Below, piece after piece: positions 9,991-21,323 of a stretch of DNA of 64,000 nt. The notes below the pieces were generated by a model, which saw only the letters and a program-made list of their open reading frames with translations, did not search any database and had not been told where the DNA came from. The translations under genes and the position numbers were made by a program. Source of the DNA: Saccharomycopsis fibuligera x Saccharomycopsis cf. fibuligera (Eukaryota; Ascomycota; Saccharomycetes; Ascoideales; Saccharomycopsidaceae); assembly GCA_001936135.1 (NCBI GenBank), contig CP012811.1:1178001-1242000 (forward strand), read 5' to 3'. Each line of letters opens with the position of its first letter. The stretch's first letter is position 1.

Positions 9991-12900
9991 AGTGAGCCAG
10001 CAGCAGAAGTAGTTGAAATGGGAGTCTGTGAGTGGAAAAGAGATTTTTTTTATAGTTTTAAATAAATGCTGAGTAACCCTTAGGAGAATTGCTGAGTAGC
10101 TGAGCAGGACGAGGACAGGAATAGATTGTTGATGGTGGAGTATCACAGAGATGGATGGCCAGGGATGAGAGACTCAAAGGAAGGAATTTTGTAGACTTAG
10201 GCAGCGGAAAAAGAAATGGGAAAAATAGAAAAAACAGAAATTTTTAGCGCCAGAAAAAAATAAAGCAAAAAAAAAAAAAAAAAAAAAAAAAAATAGCAGA
10301 ATAACGTGGAAAAGCAGGAGATCGGACTAGCGCTAACGAGTGCGATGGAAGCAGGTAACGGTTCTTGAGGAGGAGCACAGGAAGAGAGAAGAGAAGACAA
10401 AAAAAAAGAAGGGAGTGTATGCTGTGTACAAGGGTAGTTAGAGAAAAGATCGAGATTAGTGAGATCTTGTTGAATACAACAATCTCTAGATTTGTAATAA
10501 TAACAGCGAAGAGAATTATTTTAAACCGGCTGGAAGCCTGCCAGAGTTTCTTTTCTTTTTCTATTTCTTTTGCTTTTTCGCAGGGAGTGAGAAGCTTACA
10601 ATTGGTACTGAGACAATCGGTGGTGGAATCTCAACAATAGCAGCTACAGAGCAAGGGCAATAAATACAATGTAATGTATATATATATATACTGTCCAAGA
10701 CAAGTGTTGATAATTGTAAGGACTGCTATAGATGTAGAAAACAGAGCTCTGGTGATGACAAGTAGAACTACTTGTAGTCTTGACCTGTAGCATTCATGAA
10801 CGGACGCTGTTTACAATTGGCGATAAGAAAAGTAAAAAGCAGAAACGTGGAAATCGGCGCAAAAAAGAAAAAGAAAAAGAGGCGGCTATGCATTTATCGC
10901 ATTATACTGCTTCAAAATGCTTCTTAAAGCATTAGTTCATATTGTTACATCTTATAATCACTTTCTATTGCATCATATTTGCATAATATAGCAGAGATTC
11001 ACAGTGCATAATCACAACACATATGCATATTATAACATCCGCATGCATGATTTACCCCTAATCATGAAATATGAAATACGAACCATAAAGTATGGAATAT
11101 GAAACTTGATACATGAAGTACGCAAAAACCCATCTACCGCTTTTGATACAACCCTGTACATGCTATTCCGACGGAATGTTATTATAATCATAATTATTAT
11201 TATTTGTTTTTGTTTTTGTTTTTCATAATCATATTCACGTTTTGCACTGTTAGAACAGAATGCTCCGACTGCGGTGCATTGCGATGAATTGCAATGTCCT
11301 TTTGAAGCTCTCTGTAATATCCAAGAAACCGTGCTTGTCAGACTTTAAGGCATGCTATATATTTGCGCACTAATAAAAGAGAATAGTAGTAGAAGAATCT
11401 ATCAGCCAATATGGGAATTTTGGGGAAATCTGTATTGAAATATGGTAAACGAGGCACAATAGTGGCAGCTTCTTTAATCCCTTTTGACATCTCCGAACAA
11501 ACACTCTAAACGATATTTAGAAAAAAAATAATGCGTCAGAAACAAGTTTTGAAGGCTGAAAAGTGTATTAGAGATATTAATCCAAAGAAAGTCAAATGGT
11601 ATCTACCAAAATTCATAAAAAAGAACAAAAAAATGAAGAAGTATCAAAGAAAAATATATAACTTCCAAATGTGGAGAAAAGATTTTATGACAAGCGGCCA
11701 CAAAGAAGCTGTAGCCATTGCTATTATCTCCACTTCCATTATAATTATTTTGTCATTACGAATTATATATTCTCAGCTTCAATAACCTCAAGATAGAAAA
11801 AACGAGGCACTAAGAGGTGTAACTGGCACTCTTACAATTCATCTATCATATGCTGTATGAAGGGAATACTTTTATTGAGCTTACGCATTATCAGCCTATA
11901 CGTGAAAATCGGTGTTTATTATCCAATTCGGCAATATAGCCATAAACTTTGAGTCGCAGGGATGTAAGTCCCAATGTTTACAAACAAACAGAGGTCACAT
12001 TTCATCATAAAAAAGATAAAAATTTTTTCTTTTTTTCCTTTTTTGCTCAGACATTAGCCCAGATCTTCAAAAAAACAAGTTAAGATGTGAAAAATCACTT
12101 GATGACACCAAGAGATCAAAATGAGTTATAATATACAAATCTTTGCTAAAAAGCTTCACAACGAGTGAACTAGTAGGAATAGTACAGATCATAAAATCAA
12201 AACTTAGGCGTACGATCGACCCGCCCAATCCTATTGCCTAAAGCTAGTTTCCTTTATTCTTTTACTTTTCCTTCTTTACCAGGCTACCCTGCTAACCTCA
12301 CCTTTTATATGGCCATTAATTGCTTCCATTTTAGGATATATTGATTATTTCTTACCCTGACACCTTCTGAAGTTGACTGTTTAACCAAAAGCGATTACTG
12401 TTTATTAAACTGTATATTTCTGATATACCATTGCTTGATCTTTCACTCTCCAGTGTTAGACGTATGTATGTATACATTACATCAGTAAAGTACAAAAATT
12501 TTATAACTTTAACCCCCTATCACTATTGGCAACGAAAACAGTTATGCTATAGAAAATTTTCAACAGATAGTGGATGCGCAATAAAAAAAGTACTAAACAA
12601 CCTACATCAGCTGTGGTGATAGACGATTTAATGTGTTGAGACATTATGAACTGATTGGAGGCAACCTGTCATTGGTGGATGAAGTCTTTCTCACTCAAAA
12701 ACCCTTAATTGTTTTTTTTTTTTTTTTTTTTTTTTTTCGATTTAAAGCCGGAGAAAGACTCCGTAGAGAGAAAGTTTTGGCTTAGTAATGTTTTGTCAGT
12801 TTGGAAAGTGCCAATCTAAGAGTCTGTTCATATTTTCATTGATTCATTCCTCTGTTACACGAAAATAATAAACATAATCTATATAGGGAGGTAACATGCT

Positions 12901-15900
12901 GCAACTTGAGTCTGTATGAAATCAATGCAATCATGAATTTAACTACAACCACTTATTTGCTTGCACAGAAAGCTGAATGTAACAGCAAGTATGTTCAACA
13001 ATATTTTTATTATGTCAGCGGTTATTAATGAGACAATCAGCCATTGAAAGACCCGTTAGGGGGACTCTTTTATTTGCACCGCTGTTATGTACCGTTAATT
13101 CAAGATCGGACCGGAACCTTAGCAAAACTTCTCAAATAACGGCTGTCTTTACCCAAAAAAATTCAAAGAATTAGTCCAAGGAGGTAATTGGCAACAAGTT
13201 AACATCACATTTTCAATTTCCAAGTACCAGTGCTAGCAAACACAGTTGGTTCAGGTCACTATATGGTCGGAATATATAAGAAATAATGTTCTGTTAGCGG
13301 TGTAATTGTTTGACGGGACAGCATCGTAACCAAAAAGCCTGTAGTCAACAGCAACCTCCCAGATGTAAAAACCAGCTTTTTGTTGCACTGTTTGGGCATA
13401 TGAAAACATGCTGAATGTTAGTGCACTCTTCACAGACTGTCACAGACTACTACAGCTTTGATAGTCACCTGCTTTGCACTAAGCCTGCCAAACACCGGAA
13501 GTGTCGTAATTACGGTGGCTCCTGCTACAACCTTTTATTGGGAAATCTGCATTGATGTTATCATTTGTGTTAATCTAGTAACGCCATTATCATACATTAT
13601 AGCGGGGTCGTTTTTCTCAACATAACTATTACTTCAATATAAATCAAGCGCCGGTCTGCCCGGAAAGACAATTTGTTTCTTAAAAAGTGTTACTGTAGCT
13701 AATTAGCCAAATTGAACAGGGTTCGCTTACCATATGTTCTAAATATAACTATGTCTAAAGTTGGTGTGGAGAAGATTGAGTGTAATTATTTCCGCTTCCC
13801 GTTGATTAATCTGTCTTCCTCAACTATTGAAACCTAGAAAAAAGTAATAAAAAAAAAAGCGAAATAAAGTGAAGAGCAAACATTTGCTTTCTTTGAAAGT
13901 CCAATTTACTTGCGGGCTGCTGTGAATCAATGAAGTCCAAACCTCTGCTGGCTGTACTTTCATCAATTTACAACCGCAAATTTTTAACCGTACGATCCAT
14001 GTAAGTTTGTTGAGCGTATGCTAACGCATATTGTATGCGGTAGACCCCAATATTAAAATTCAATTTTGCAGAAACCTGAAATATCGTATGCATGTGGTGC
14101 ATGTAACGGTATGCACACTGCTGTATGCAAAAAAACAAAAAAAAGAATTGACTTAAAAGGGGAAAATACTGACCAGAAAAATGCAAAACGAATCTAAAGG
14201 AAGCTGAAAAAAAAAGTTTTAGAGACAAAACTGGGAAAACTTCTACGATTTTATCAACGTTTCTTTGAGATCATAACGTCTACCTTACTTGGACTGATAC
14301 ACTTTTATATCTGCTTATTGAGCAAACGGCATTTTGCTCTGTTTATTGCCCACCATAAACTGTTGTGATGCAAATATGTCTTGTCAGGTAGTCAGGGCTA
14401 TAGAAGACAGGGAAGAAACCTCTAATAGTGTGAAAGATTCCTGGATGAAAAGGAATAGGGCACTTGAACAATAGTCTTGTCAAAAGTAGATAAATGTTTA
14501 AGATGGTACTTGGAAATGATCGGTTGATGTGCATGGAGTGGCAAGCGGACTCAATATATTTATATACTAATCCAACTTTCAGATGAAAGATATTGACCCA
14601 ACAAACAAGAACTTAATTTACGAGTCTACGGTACGAGTATAAATGGGATTTGACATATCCTCATGAGCATACTGCTCAGCAATTATTAGGACGCTGTGTA
14701 TATACCAATATGTGTATGTACGCCAATTGTAGGCGCGTGTAGACAGCAAACAGATTACCGAACTGGGAAGGAAATTTGCGGAAAGGCAGAACAAAAGCGA
14801 ACAGCTGGCCGTTTCAAAATTTTCGTATCATTAATAGTGAACTGTGGTTGATGAAGCGAGTGGTTACAAGTGATTTATTGTGTGTTAGTTTCGGACATAT
14901 AACAGCCACCATGACTGGCGACAGACTCAATAAGCACCGATACTATGTACTACAATGTGATGTATCAAAACTGAACCAGTTAAACCAAGTTAAAAAACCA
15001 AAGAGGAAAATTTATGGAAAACGTTTAAATAATTGGTCAGATGCTTTAACCTCAACAGTAGCTTAGCGAACTGAAATCAAAGCCAACGGTGACTCCGTGC
15101 TAAGTGCGATTGAATGAATGTATAAGTGCGAGCAAGTGCAAATCAATGTGACTAATATTTTTACTAGTAACACAAATGATGATAAGGAAGATAGCAGTTG
15201 ACAGCATTAATATGCGGAGGAGGAGCAGGAGGAGCAGTTGCTGCTAATGCTAACAGGGAACAACCGTCAATGGCGGTGTAGCTAGTTCACTAGAATGATA
15301 TGCATATTTTGGTGATCTTCAACTGGGATGAAAGCGAAGCGAAAGTGAGGGAAAGGCCGGAGCACATGTCTAAACGTAATTGGGGCCAATTAGCTGGCAG
15401 GAAGTTCTAATATGCGTAAAAACTAGGATTTGCAAAAGCTTTCAATGCAAGCTGTCCTTTATCAACAGGTGCTGATGTGCTCTTCACAAACCCTGGGATT
15501 GCCAATTTGCCTGATTCCAATCTTTGTCTTTTCTACTACATGTACTATTCAGGGGTTGTATTTGGATGGATTTTCTATAATATAAAATTAGGATAATGAA
15601 CAATTTAATAGCTCATTCCATTCGGTAAATCGTAGCAATTGCTTTATTATCGTGAGGACAAAGCCAGAATTGAGTGCTCCTGAAAAATTTTGCTTGACCG
15701 GTGGCCATGAACTAGGTTATGGCTGGATGGCATCCGATGAACTTTTAAAGACGATGAGAATAAGGTTTAAGGAAATATATTATTAATAGAATAAAATTAG
15801 AGGGTACGGGGGACAGTAAATCAGCTTTACGCGCAAATTCACGAGCGCATCAATGATTTCCTTATTTTGTGATAATAAGAAAATTCAAGTCCTCATATCA

Positions 15901-17343
15901 TTCTACTTGGAGGTTGGGTTTTCAGCTTCTGTGCTATTAATATTCCATTTCATGTTTCTTGCTGCTGCAAGCAGTGCCAATGCGATCAACGGAAAACAAT
16001 CAAAATTACGCTAGCAAATCAAAAAAAAAAGTAAAACAAAACTGAAAAAAAATGTTCGCTTAAACTATCCTAACCGTTATTTGGTCTGCATAAGCATTTA
16101 AGTGTGAATTTACGAGACGAGGGACGAAGATTGGCAATTGCGATGATGGGCGTTGCTGGCCAACTAAATGGTATAGTGAAGTGATGTTGAGTTGGTGAGT
16201 TGAAAATATTAACAGCAGATAAGAAAACTGCCAACCAACAGGCTACCAACTAGTTTATAGGCACAAAAAGAAAACAAAATCTTGCAAAAGAGCCAAGATT
16301 GAAATATGGTATACCGAGGTTTTAGCTACACCACAACGAGGAACAAAAGCAAAATTGATGGGTATAATTCCCTTTTACTCTTAGCTTTGAAATACATATG
16401 GCCGGCTATGCATTTTTGCGATAATTGATGGTCGTTGCACACTAAGCTGTGGATTGATCATCAGCCCGTTGACTGATTTTACAATTGTGCCTCTAAGCGA
16501 AGGTGGCTTCCGCACAAGTGTCTCAGATTTTTCACCTAGCGCAGATTGAAAAGAAAAAATAAGAGAAACATTTGAGTGCGCTCCGCTCAATAAATTTATT
16601 CACTCATTGTCTTATTGTCTTAATTGAAGACTCCCACAGACGCACTTTTACTTTTTTTTTGTTTTACTTTTTTTCTTTTTATTTTTTTTATTTTTTTTTT
16701 TTCCACTGTTGTCTTGACTTTCTGCTTCCAATTTTCTATTCCTTCCATTTCCCCAAATTTGTCTGGACCAGGTTTTACTTTTTCTTTTTTTTTTTTTTTG
16801 TTGGCATACTGTCGTTTCTAAACTTTATTTTCCGTTGCAACCAACGCTGCCTAATTTGTCCGTGTCTCTGTTTAAGCCTTTACCTCTGTGTGTCTGTCTG
16901 TTTGATATTCTGTCTTCGTTGCGTTGTCGCTACCCAATCTTTTGAAACCCTCTTCCGCTAATCTAATCATTTGAAAAGTAATTTAGTTGTTACTTTTCTT
17001 CTTTTCCTCGTCAACCGTTATATTCCATCCCGCATATATAAACTCCCCATCTTCTCCAATTTTCTCAGGCTTTTTTTTTCTTTTCCACTCTGTATTTTTC
17101 ATCGCTAAGCCACACCATAGAAGAATAAAAAAAATATTATACAACATCAGTTGTTAGTCTTTGTCTAAGTTGACATATTACTACTCAATTAACAATTTTA
17201 ATACTGCACTGACTTGCTTTTTTTTTTCTTTTTTTCCCGCTAGATCTTACTATAGCTGCTGCTCAGTCCACTATCTTTATCTATCTTCAACACTGCATAC
17301 ACAGACCGCCAAAGTCGCAACACACCATAATACAAAGCTCATA
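9991..17343. other. 7.3-kb gene-poor region
   Basis: The first about 700 bases are the SCH9 promoter, with an A27 tract (10267-10293) and a (TA)n run near 10676-10690. Beyond that no frame carries a recognisable domain. The longest open frames are a Lys-rich 84-codon frame with a hydrophobic tail (11531-11785), a 96-codon frame (14776-15066), and some stop-free stretches of 55-60 codons near 15430-15790. All are within chance expectation. Notable local features are a T26 tract (12712-12737), a hairpin ACAAGTAG-AA-CTACTTGT at 10758-10775, and a segment near 14010-14130 rich in TATGC/GCATA words. The last about 700 bases (16570-17343) are strongly pyrimidine-rich and form the leader of the zinc-finger gene. 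I found no long inverted repeat by eye. Confidence 0.5.
17035..17042 (+). promoter_or_regulatory. TATA box of the C2H2 gene
   Basis: TATATAAA lies about 300 bp upstream of the zinc-finger start codon, at the end of a long T/C-rich tract typical of yeast promoters. Confidence 0.45.
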
Positions 17344-17667
17344 ATGGGAGGCAAAGAAAGATTAAGGTGCGCTTACTGTCCATACACCACCCTCCATCAT
17401 GATTACATTGTCCAACACAGTCTTGAGCAGCACGTTTGTCAAGTGATGTGTTATGGGTGTCTTAGTAAAAGTTTTTATAGTCTTCGAGATCTCAAAGATC
17501 ATATCCAAAGAAGACACCCACAGGACCCAAGAGCCTGGGGCACGTACCAATTCTACAGCGATAAACAAAGAAGAACATTTTTGTATTTTGGCAGGGACGT
17601 TGTCACTGGTAAATCAAGACAATATAGTTTTGTGTCCCAGGATGCGGTGAATGAGTGTCATGGTTGA
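17344..17667 (+). CDS. Small two-finger C2H2 protein
   Basis: A 107-residue protein starting at ATG 17344 (MGGKERLRCAYC). Two C2H2 zinc-binding units are visible: C9-x2-C12-x12-H25-x4-H30 and C36-x2-C39-x13-H53-x4-H58. A short C-terminal segment with aromatic and basic residues follows (YQFYSDKQRRTFLYF). The frame is open a further 61 codons upstream, but that part begins at a non-ATG codon inside pyrimidine-rich leader, so the ATG is the likelier start. Such small fungal fingers are usually nucleic-acid binding; no specific family is recognised. It is the only well-supported gene between SCH9 and VPS34. Confidence 0.7.
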   Translation: MGGKERLRCAYCPYTTLHHDYIVQHSLEQHVCQVMCYGCLSKSFYSLRDLKDHIQRRHPQDPRAWGTYQFYSDKQRRTFLYFGRDVVTGKSRQYSFVSQDAVNECHG

Positions 17668-18735
17668 TTGATTTGTGCATATGTCACTCATTCTTATTTC
17701 AATTGTCATTTTTATACTCATTGAAGCTACCATCCTCGCTTATATTTTCTGCTTTCTATTGCTCGATGAAGTGCCATACTATTTCGCCCTGCGGTGGTGG
17801 ATATTTTTAACCTTAAAAACAAATGCGTACTATTTTCATTGGCCGAGAATTTAACTAAAACCACAACTCCTATCAAAATGATTTTTCTTGTTATCATCAC
17901 TATATTATTATTTTTACTGAAGCATAAGTATCACTTATTCATTTCCAGCCCTCATTGCTGTTTCTAATTGCTAATAATCTTTTCTTATTGTGGCTGACAA
18001 GGGGTCAACGGCGAAACTTATACTCTACATTTCTTATATTATATTGCCGGCTCTCCACTTGTCCAGATTTTTTGTCTAAACTTTCTTGGAATTTTTTCTT
18101 GTGTCTATTTTCTTTTCTTGTGTCTATTTTTTTTTCTGTGCGTTTTTTTTTTAAATTATTATATCAACTCATGAACATACTGTTATGCTTTACATTTCAA
18201 CTTATAATATAGCTTTTTATTTAACCCCAAAGACAACTAATAATGATATATTATAATATAGCATATTTTCTACTTTAGTCTTCACTAGCCAATCATTACT
18301 TATCGGCATAGATGAATATTCGCAAAAGCGCTTCATCACCTCTATAAGCATTTGCCGCGAATAACCAAGTGCAGTCCAGTTCAAACACACCGAGGCCAGA
18401 CAATATGAGGCAAAACATCCTACCCTAAATCCAGATCTGAATTAATTCTCTGGCTAGAACAACCGCTCCTTCGTTCCTCGGCAAAAATTGTCATATTGGT
18501 AAATACGACATACGTAAGTCTCACCGAAAAGAAGAGCAAAAAGTTCATTATTGACAAGACCAATAGAGCAATAAAATACCTAAAATCTTGCCGGTCTTTA
18601 ACTTGTAAGCGGACGAACATATCGCTAGCTTCAGCTACTCACACCAAATTCAATATTGTATTTTCAAGACACTTGTTGTTCAATAATAAAAAATAAGCCG
18701 AAGGCAATGGCGAATATAGGCATTAAACAAGGGCA

Positions 18736-19204
18736 ATGGAGCCCGAGACGTACACGCACTTATATAATGTAACGCGGCGGCTTTCGCGCCTTGCACAGAT
18801 CGATCTGAGATCTGAGATCTCAGGTCTTAAGCGTAAGTATGTCTGGTTGGTGCAAAGATACATCATGAGAGCCACCTGTAATCGAGAAATCACGGCGAAG
18901 GCGATTCTCACTATGACGACTTCGTAAACCAGTTCAATATTTCGATATCCAGAGACTTTAAAAAAGATATTGTACATACTAACTTTTTTTGTTTATGCTT
19001 CTTGAGACAGATCTTAATTACACGTCAAGACCGGCCCGTAAGTGCTATCTTTTAGAAAATCAATCAGTCGCACTTTTGAAGCCGTACCAATGCGCTACTG
19101 AAAGACAAAATATGAGGCAAAATATAGATGTGATCAGTTATTCATTCATTAGACAAGCATATCTTACGAAAGCAGCACTTTTGCTTGCTTCATACTATTC
19201 ATAA
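18736..19204 (+). CDS. Candidate small spliced gene, 96 codons, family unknown
   Basis: Exon 1 would be 18736-18832 (begins MEPETYTHLYNVTRRL) and exon 2 19011-19204 (ends LLLASYYS, TAA). The intron, 18833-19010 (178 nt), has donor GTAAGT, a perfect TACTAAC branch site at 18977-18983, a following T-run and acceptor ACAG. Splicing joins the two open frames in phase, which chance gives one time in three. The product is basic with a hydrophobic end. I recognise no domain, and either frame could be open by chance, so this is a hypothesis resting on splice signals and phase. Confidence 0.27.
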
Positions 19205-20622
19205 ATTTTGCTCTTAAATCCTCCCATACTTTTCCAAGCACGTCGTCGTTGTCGCCGTCATCGTTGTCATCATCATCATCGTGTCAGACCATCCCAAAAT
19301 GACGTTTTTTTTTGTTTTTTTTCGACCTAAAAAGAAGTATAAAAAATTTTTTTTTTTTTGAGTTTGTGCGCACGGAGAAAAAAACGTCGTTAACGTTGGT
19401 TCGCAGCATGCGCAGATCTGCTTCCAGTATAATGTCTAACAACAGGCTTTTTCGAGCGACGGAAAAAGCACTACCGTTTCCCCTTTAGGAAATAATGGTC
19501 TACCGGAAATGGAATGCCTAAAGTGCTTGTTATAACGGTACCGTTGCCTCACTTATACACATATGTGCAGCGCAGCACTGCAGCGCTTCTGGCATGCTTT
19601 AGAATATCACACAAAGCATACTCACAAGAGCGCACAATTTCAGAAAAGCCACACTTGCACTTTTTTGAGGCACTATTGATTTTCTTTTTTGCTAAGGAGA
19701 GCTTGGCTTTTGTTGCTGTTGCCTATGGTGTGGACTGTTATGATACTTTTTGTAGGCCTTAGTAAAACGCTTGTTCTGCTTTTTTACTTTTGCACCTCAA
19801 AAAAATAGAAAAACGACAAAAAAAAAACGACTAGTAAATTAACTCAAAGAAGCAAAATACCTTAATTTTCGTGCAAATCAACTACTCACGTAATATACTT
19901 TTGGCAGAGGCTTGCAAAGATTTGTTCTTTTGCTTTAGATATTAATATTAAGTGCCGAACCTTTTCAAATAACAAAAAGATGACAGATGCATAGTGGTTT
20001 CTCATCATGCATGCTGCGTTTTGAAGTTGCAACTTGACGTACTTTCTCTTCAAGTTTATTTTTTTTATTTTTATCTAAAAACTCTGTGGATTATTGATTA
20101 CCCAATTTCATTTACTTAATAATATCCACATTGCGCTTAAACTTTACCGCCTCATCTCCTTAAGTTCGACATTGGAGTATATTCAATTGAGGCACTAGTC
20201 CATGTTTTGTTATTTTGGCCTCGATTCATCTGCGGTCAATTTTGGGCAAGTCATGCTTTGTAAACCTCAAAATTTTTACTGTGTTTGATTAACCGTGTAA
20301 CGGTATGGGAAAAAAAAATGAAGCACACATGTCTCAGCAAAGAGAACACCTTACAGAAAAATGTGCAATCTGAAAGTTGAGAATAACTGTATCTGATGAT
20401 ATGTGTTTCACGCAACGGCCACTCGAACATTCTGCACGATCTTGCTGATAATGTCTTTGCGATTCCACAGCAATAATTACCATTCGAAAACATTGTTGTT
20501 GAGATGCGGTCCAATGCAAGGTAACAGCAGACTGATTTGAAAAGGAATAGGAAAAACTAGCGAATCTTATCACCTTTTGTTGACATCAAGAGATGTTGAT
20601 TTTACTCATGAGAAGCCAGTTT

Positions 20623-20702
20623 CTACTTTGGATGTTGCCTACTTTGGATGTTGCCTACTTTGGATGTTGCCTACTTTGGATGTTGCCTACTTTGGATGTT
20701 GT
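20623..20702 (+). repeat. 16-bp tandem repeat, 5 copies
   Basis: The unit CTACTTTGGATGTTGC is repeated five times head to tail, with a single change at the end of the last copy. There are no spacers, so it is a minisatellite and not a CRISPR array. Confidence 0.95.
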
Positions 20703-20842
20703 CTACTTACGACTGGACTAGTACTTGAATAGTTTAAGTTTTGAAAATTGGGTTTTGCCAGTCTGTCAGAATAGACAAACAAATATATTATACAAAAAAA
20801 AAAAAAAAAAAAAAAAAAAAACAATTATAGTAAACATCGGGA

Positions 20843-20878
20843 TTTTGGTCCCAATTTTGGTCCCAATTTTGGTCCCAA
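20843..20878 (+). repeat. 12-bp tandem repeat, 3 copies
   Basis: The unit TTTTGGTCCCAA is repeated three times without change, shortly after an A28 tract and about 140 bp beyond the 16-bp repeat. Confidence 0.95.
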
Positions 20879-21312
20879 ACTTTGCATGCTAAAAAGGATA
20901 ACACAAATCATAAATATATACTTTCTTTGGTTTGAATAATAGCCATCAGTATTATGCTGAAAAAAGGCAAGTTCAAGATGCTAATATGTTTTACAACAAT
21001 ACTTTGCAATAAACACTAAAAGGTCATGAGTGAGTGTCAGTAGTTTTAATGTTTCCCCTATAACAGTTTTAGTTTTGAAGAAAATCTATGTGTCTGTATA
21101 AAAAATGAGCTAAGGTTATTATTCTATTTTTGACAGTTGTAGTTTTTTCTTGTATATTATCTTTACGTGCTGGTGATGGACCCGGGCTGGCGGTTCCTAT
21201 CGCCTTGCAGATTGATTAAAAAACAAAAAGCAGAACAAAGCGGCGCTTGGGGTTATCTATAAACCATTATTATCTTATGTCTGTCAAGCTAATATTCAAC
21301 TCTCACTCGCCC

Positions 21313-21321
21313 ATGTACTGA
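21313..21321 (+). promoter_or_regulatory. Minimal upstream ORF (Met-Tyr-stop) of VPS34
   Basis: ATG-TAC-TGA ends two bases before the VPS34 start codon at 21324. If the leader includes it, a scanning ribosome meets this ATG first, and VPS34 translation would need leaky scanning or very short-range reinitiation. Confidence 0.5.
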
Positions 21322-21323
21322 TC

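Larger units (their letters stand above)
17668..21323. other. 3.7-kb gene-poor region with tandem repeats
   Basis: No recognisable protein domain is present. The region contains the candidate spliced ORF at 18736-19204, a palindromic GATCTGAGATCTGAGATCTC cluster near 18800, T-rich blocks at 19305-19360, and an A28 tract (20794-20821). Two short tandem repeats lie at 20623-20702 and 20843-20878. The last few hundred bases are the VPS34 promoter. Two copies of GAGGCACTA (19668 and 20190) and AACGAGGCAC words (11448, 11805) are scattered over the gene-poor zone. Confidence 0.5.

Noticed and set aside
7663-10146. Longer Sch9 with 52 extra N-terminal residues
   Set aside because: The extension opens with GTG and contains no ATG before 9990; the first true ATG fits the family.
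11531-11785. 84-codon Lys-rich frame with a hydrophobic C-terminus that could be a tail anchor
   Set aside because: AT-rich composition alone gives Lys/Ile-rich frames; no homologue recognised and no promoter support.
14776-15066. 96-codon frame in the gene-poor zone
   Set aside because: No domain, no upstream ATG context of note, and the length is within chance for 11 kb searched in six frames.
15430-15790. Two consecutive protein-like stop-free stretches (near 15430-15596 and 15592-15790), one preceded by an AG acceptor-like site
   Set aside because: No ATG, no good donor or branch site, and no recognised protein; expected by chance at this GC content.
16572-16961. 129-codon Phe-rich frame
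   Set aside because: Translation of a pyrimidine-rich leader; low complexity.
18400-19300. Mating-type (MTL) locus
   Set aside because: No homeodomain WFxNxR-type codons, HMG box or alpha-box could be found on either strand.
20623-20702. CRISPR-like array
   Set aside because: Repeats are directly head to tail without spacers in a eukaryotic genome.
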